A stretch of DNA of 64,000 nucleotides, taken from NCBI GenBank assembly GCA_963771985.1, contig CAVYVO010000004.1, positions 806,001 to 870,000 of the forward strand, in the 5' to 3' direction. The position numbers and the translations under genes were made by a program. The stretch is from Trebonia sp963771985. GTDB lineage: Bacteria; Actinomycetota; Actinomycetes; Streptosporangiales; Streptosporangiaceae. Shown piece after piece: positions 61,151-64,000 of this stretch; the first letter of the stretch is position 1, and each line of letters opens with the position of its first letter. Below the pieces are notes generated by a model that saw nothing but the letters and a program-made list of their open reading frames with translations, had not been told where the DNA came from and made no database searches.

Positions 61151-61804
61151 CTAGGCCTTGACCAGGCCTGACTGGTAAGCGATGACGACGAGCTGGGCGC
61201 GGTCGCGGGCACCGAGCTTGGCGAGGATGCGGCTCACGTGGGTCTTGGCCGTCGGCACGCTCATCACCAGCCGCTCGGCGATCTCGGTGTTGGACAGCCC
61301 GGTCGCGATGAGCGCGAGGACCTCACGCTCGCGCACGGTGAGCTGCCCGAGCGCCTGCGGCGGCGGGCGCAGCGGGTCGGGCTGGCGGATGAAGTGCCGG
61401 ATGAGCCGCCGGGTGACATTGGGCGCCAGCAGCGCGTCGCCGGCGGCGACGACCCGGATGGCCGACAGCAGCTCCTCCGGCGGGCGGTCCTTGAGCATGA
61501 ACCCGCTGGCGCCCGCCCGCAGTGACGCGAACACGTGCTCGTCGAGGTCGAACGTGGTCAGGATCAGTACCCGGGGCAGGTCACCGCCCGCGGCGATCTG
61601 CCTTGTCGCGGCGATGCCGTCCATGACCGGCATCCGGATGTCCATCAGCACGACATCGGGTGCGGTCTTCCGCGCCACCGCGACCGCCTCGGCGCCGTCC
61701 GCGGCTTCGCCGAGCACGCTGAGGTCGGGCTCGGAGTCGATCAGCAGCCGGAAGCCCGCGCGGACGATGGCCTGATCGTCGGCCACCACGACGCCGATGC
61801 TCAC
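61151..61804 (-). CDS. NarL/LuxR-family response regulator
   Basis: This protein of 217 residues has a receiver domain (VVVADDQAIVRAGFRLLIDS, phospho-acceptor Asp55 in VVLMDIRMPVMDG, conserved Lys in FMLKDRPPEELL) and a C-terminal LuxR helix-turn-helix (LTVREREVLALIATGLSNTE, IAERLVMSVPTAKTHVSRIL). It overlaps its sensor kinase gene by 4 bp. Targets are unknown; an adjacent palindrome may be one. Confidence 0.95.
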   Translation of the reverse strand: MSIGVVVADDQAIVRAGFRLLIDSEPDLSVLGEAADGAEAVAVARKTAPDVVLMDIRMPVMDGIAATRQIAAGGDLPRVLILTTFDLDEHVFASLRAGASGFMLKDRPPEELLSAIRVVAAGDALLAPNVTRRLIRHFIRQPDPLRPPPQALGQLTVREREVLALIATGLSNTEIAERLVMSVPTAKTHVSRILAKLGARDRAQLVVIAYQSGLVKA

Positions 61805-63072
61805 GCGGCCTGCCTGCCGCCCGCCAGCGGGAGGAATGCCGTCACCTGGAAGCCGCCGCCGTCAGCGGCCTTCGCGTTGAGCGTGCCGCCGAAGGCGGCC
61901 GCGCGTTCCCGCATCCCCACGATCCCGTGCTGGCCGGCCGGGGCGGCAGAGCGGGGCGGGGCTTCGGTGTCACGGGCGCGACCGGTGTCAGTCACGCCGA
62001 TCCGTATCCCATCCGCGCTGACCCGGATCCGTACCGTCGCCTCCGCCCCTGGGGCGTGCCGGACGACGTTGGTCAGCGCTTCCTGGACGATCCGGTACAC
62101 GGTAAGCGCCGCCGCCGGAGGCACCGCCGTAACGTCCCCGGTGAAGGCCAGGCTGACTGGTGTGCCGGCGGAACGGACCATGGCGGCCAAGTCGCCGAGG
62201 TCGGCAAGTCCTGGTGCAGGCGCCAGGGCTTGGTCCTGACCGGCATGGCCAGCATGTCCGGGCATCCAGGGCACGTCGGGCTCGTCGTCGCCGCGGAGCA
62301 GCCCGAGGATGCGCCGCAGTTCGTCAAGCGCGCCGCGGCTGGAATCCTCGACCACGGCCAGGGCCCGCAGGGCCTCGGCCGGCCGGGCCGGGCCGACCCT
62401 CCGGCCGACTCCGGCCTGCACGGCGACCACGCTGAGCGTGTGTGCCAGCACGTCGTGCAGTTCCCTGGCGATCCGGAGCCGTTCCTCGGCCGCCGCGCGG
62501 CGGCTGTGCGCCGCCTCGGCCTGCTGCCGCTGCGCGGCCTGCTCCGCGACCCCCGCCTGGTACTTGCGGCGCTCTCGCACGCCTACGCCCACGAACCACA
62601 TCGCCGCCGCGGCCAGCATGCTGTGCAGCAGCTCAGAATCGGTCCGGCCCGCGGCCGCCGCGGACAGCAGCCCGGCTCCGATCGCCGTCTCGGCCGCCAC
62701 GAGCGCGGCCACCGCGACCGGACGGGACAGGCGCAGCGCGGCCATGTACGCGGCCATGCCGAGCATCAGGTCAGCGCTCAGCGGCGCCCGCCCGAGTGCC
62801 GTCAGGGCCGCGACGGCCGCCACCACGACGATGAACACCGGCAGCGGCCAGATCCGCCGCACCGCGACGGGCAGCGTCGCCGCTGCGAAGAGGGCCGCTA
62901 CCGGGGCGCTCGGCACCCTGAAATGCGGCGCGTGTATCACGTGCAGCCCGGACGTGAGCAGGATCGCGGTCAGGACAGCGGCCCCGATGTCGATGGCCAG
63001 CCACTGCCCGGGGGGGATCCGGTACGTCAGGGGCGGCCGCGGCATGTCGTCCGGCCGGTCACTGCCAGGCAT
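61801..63072 (-). CDS. NarX-type sensor histidine kinase (HisKA_3)
   Basis: This kinase of 423 residues has four to six hydrophobic helices at the N-terminus (about 25-165) with little extracellular sequence. The dimerisation motif RLRIARELHDVLAHTLSVVA carries the phospho-His, and the ATPase domain has LTNVVRHAPGAEATVRIRVS and GIVGMRERAAAFGGTLNAKA. It is the partner of the overlapping response regulator. The signal is probably membrane-derived. Confidence 0.93.
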   Translation of the reverse strand: MPGSDRPDDMPRPPLTYRIPPGQWLAIDIGAAVLTAILLTSGLHVIHAPHFRVPSAPVAALFAAATLPVAVRRIWPLPVFIVVVAAVAALTALGRAPLSADLMLGMAAYMAALRLSRPVAVAALVAAETAIGAGLLSAAAAGRTDSELLHSMLAAAAMWFVGVGVRERRKYQAGVAEQAAQRQQAEAAHSRRAAAEERLRIARELHDVLAHTLSVVAVQAGVGRRVGPARPAEALRALAVVEDSSRGALDELRRILGLLRGDDEPDVPWMPGHAGHAGQDQALAPAPGLADLGDLAAMVRSAGTPVSLAFTGDVTAVPPAAALTVYRIVQEALTNVVRHAPGAEATVRIRVSADGIRIGVTDTGRARDTEAPPRSAAPAGQHGIVGMRERAAAFGGTLNAKAADGGGFQVTAFLPLAGGRQAA

Positions 63073-63129
63073 GGTCTCAGGCTAGTCCCGGCTGCCAGCC
63101 GGGCGCGTCCGTCCCTGGTCGGAGCGTGT

Positions 63130-63147
63130 CTACATCCTCGGATGTAG
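63130..63147. promoter_or_regulatory. CTACATCC/GGATGTAG palindrome upstream of the two-component pair
   Basis: CTACATCC and GGATGTAG are separated by two bases, followed by CGCGC. It is about 60 bp before the kinase start, consistent with an autoregulatory LuxR-type operator. GGATGTAGCGC recurs at 61140-61150 at the end of the operon. Confidence 0.5.
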
Positions 63148-63163
63148 CGCGCACGTCCAGGCG

Positions 63164-63204
63164 CCTGCCGCGCATCAGGCCGGACAGGCCGGATGCGCGG
63201 CAGG
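63164..63204. terminator. Hairpin beside the pstS remnant
   Basis: CCTGCCGCGCATC (63164-63176) pairs perfectly with GATGCGCGGCAGG (63192-63204). It lies just beyond the end of the pstS remnant on the minus strand and was probably its terminator. Confidence 0.65.
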
Positions 63205-63228
63205 ACGAGCCAGACGCTGCCTGTCACC

Positions 63229-63346
63229 CAGTCAGCGGTTGCCCGTCCGGGCCGGTGACGCGGGCGAGGGTAGCGGCTGCGAGGTGCTGGATGGCGGGAG
63301 GCAGGGGGACGTAGCCGAGGTGCTGACCAGAGGCCGGCCGTTCATC
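63229..63346 (-). pseudogene. C-terminal remnant of a phosphate-binding protein (PstS-like)
   Basis: On the minus strand a frame reads GQHLGYVPLPPAIQHLAAAT, LARVTGPDGQPL and stops. This matches the conserved C-terminus of PstS (GYVPLPxxVxxLAxxTLxxITGPDG). Upstream homology ends abruptly beside the palindrome at 63355-63392, so only about 37 residues survive. A deletion or exporter insertion replaced the rest. Confidence 0.7.
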
Positions 63347-63354
63347 CTGTGTCG

Positions 63355-63392
63355 ATTCTGTGATAGAACTATTAATGATTCTATCACAGAAT
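63355..63392. promoter_or_regulatory. Perfect 14-bp inverted repeat operator upstream of the right-end exporter
   Basis: ATTCTGTGATAGAA (63355-63368) and its exact complement TTCTATCACAGAAT (63379-63392) flank the 10-bp spacer CTATTAATGA. It is AT-rich within GC-rich DNA and lies about 60 bp before the exporter start, as expected for a TetR-type operator overlapping a promoter. Confidence 0.8.
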
Positions 63393-63454
63393 TAACTGGG
63401 AGTGCATGGTGAGAGCCTCCGGATTTCGCCGCTCGTGCCGGAAGGGGCCGCGTG

Positions 63455-64000
63455 GTGATGCTGCTGCGTGAGGCGGCGCGTCCGGCCGTGGTGCGCGAGC
63501 ACCGGATGGCGCCGTGGTTCGCGGTGGCCACGGTGTGCTTCGGCGCGTTCATGGGCCAGCTGGACGCCAGCATCGTGACGCTGGCGTTCCCGGCGCTGCA
63601 GCGCCAGTTCGGAGTGGGCCTGGCGGGGGTGCAGTGGGTGTCGCTGTCGTACCTGCTGGCCCTGGTGGTGCTGCTGGTGCCGGTGGGCCGCTGGTCCGAC
63701 CGAGCCGGCCGCAAGCTGGTGTACCTGTACGGGTTCGTGATCTTCACGGCCGCGTCGGCGGGGTGCGGGCTGGCGTGGTCGCTGGGCGCGCTGATCGCGC
63801 TGCGGGTGGTGCAGGCGGCCGGGGCTGCGATGCTGCAGGCCAACAGCGTGGCGCTGGTGGCCACGAGTGCTCCGCCGAGGAAGCGGCGGGCGGCGCTGGG
63901 GATCCAGGCGGCGGCGCAGGCGCTCGGCCTCGCGCTCGGCCCGGTCGCCGGGGGCCTGCTGCTGGCAGCGTCCGGATGGCGGTGGATCTTCTTCGTCAAC
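63455..64000 (+). CDS. MFS drug exporter, DHA2 type (partial, C-terminus outside window)
   Basis: 182 residues are visible. MAPWFAVATVCFGAFMGQLD followed by ASIVTLAFPALQRQFG is the typical DHA2 first helix, then VPVGRWSDRAGRKLVYLYGF (motif A) and LGIQAAAQALGLALGPVAGG (motif C). GTG 63455 is taken because GAAGGGG lies 7 nt upstream; GTG 63452 and ATG 63458 are alternatives. The perfect palindrome upstream suggests control by a TetR-type repressor, which is not within the window. Confidence 0.9.
   Translation, partial: MMLLREAARPAVVREHRMAPWFAVATVCFGAFMGQLDASIVTLAFPALQRQFGVGLAGVQWVSLSYLLALVVLLVPVGRWSDRAGRKLVYLYGFVIFTAASAGCGLAWSLGALIALRVVQAAGAAMLQANSVALVATSAPPRKRRAALGIQAAAQALGLALGPVAGGLLLAASGWRWIFFVN

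Noticed and set aside
1..64000. tRNA or rRNA genes
   Set aside because: No T-loop-like GGTTCGAATCC pattern with a matching acceptor stem was found by eye; a covariance-model scan would be needed to exclude them fully.

Overview
The window is very GC-rich DNA with actinobacterial gene content: GatCAB, NAD-dependent LigA, MnmA, an acyl-CoA carboxylase beta/epsilon pair, a cvnABCD conservon, an XRE-DUF5753/DUF397 pair, MmyB- and GntR/UTRA-type regulators, a DUF222/HNH protein and an LCP protein. This points to a mycelial actinomycete (Streptosporangiales-, Pseudonocardiales- or Streptomycetales-like). The sequence alone does not fix the genus. No rRNA, tRNA or CRISPR array was found.

Layout. 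1-2.4 kb: a DHA2 drug exporter cut by the window edge, divergent from its MmyB-type regulator. 2.5-8.2 kb: ppc, then pccB, a NYN ribonuclease and accE. 8.2-11.3 kb: a small catabolic run (cupin, HpcH/HpaI aldolase, frameshifted extradiol dioxygenase, PanE-like reductase). 11.3-14.4 kb: a defence island with a collapsed AbiEii-type toxin-antitoxin remnant and an intact NaeI-type restriction-modification pair. 14.5-16.1 kb: frameshifted serC and a decayed stretch. 16.1-24.7 kb: gatC-gatA-gatB, a secreted S53 protease, ligA and a MetE-like protein. 24.7-32.1 kb: an accessory island of three paralogous GntR/UTRA regulators, three related tiny membrane proteins, two copies of a 21-residue peptide gene, an MFS exporter and a 2OG-Fe(II) oxygenase. 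32.1-41.7 kb: mnmA, DUF222/HNH, a P-loop kinase-like gene, cysteine desulfurase, etfBA, folD, purH and purN. 41.7-52.3 kb: DUF6350, sucCD, a B12-binding protein, an LCP protein, a DUF6542-like protein and a UvrD/PcrA helicase. 52.4-59 kb: the conservon, an anti-sigma-like ATPase and the DUF397/XRE pair. 59-64 kb: an APC permease, a LuxR-type two-component pair, a pstS remnant and a second DHA2 exporter cut by the right edge.

The accessory island is the best candidate for an undescribed system. Two 21-codon ORFs with good Shine-Dalgarno sites share K-x-H-S-x-P-S and E-H-Y-D-P, and most of their shared residues use different synonymous codons. They flank an exporter and a 2OG-Fe(II) oxygenase, as in a minimal modified-peptide locus, under GntR control with shared CATCCC-N7-GGGATG operators. 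The second copy carries an in-frame amber codon.

Three dispersed repeat families run through the window. R1 is a G-tract palindromic element of about 72 bp, with three full and three partial copies. R2 is a motif of about 25 bp (consensus CCGAACGGAAGGTGGCGCC). R3 is a double CGATTGCGCAATCG palindrome. R1 and R2 appear to sit in frame inside metE-like, purH and uvrD. R2 also lies in accE, near the mmyB 3' end and beside the lost stop codon of cvnD. Four otherwise well-conserved genes (the dioxygenase, serC, ligA, the desulfurase) each carry one single-base frameshift. Because LigA is normally essential, residual sequencing error must be excluded before calling these pseudogenes.
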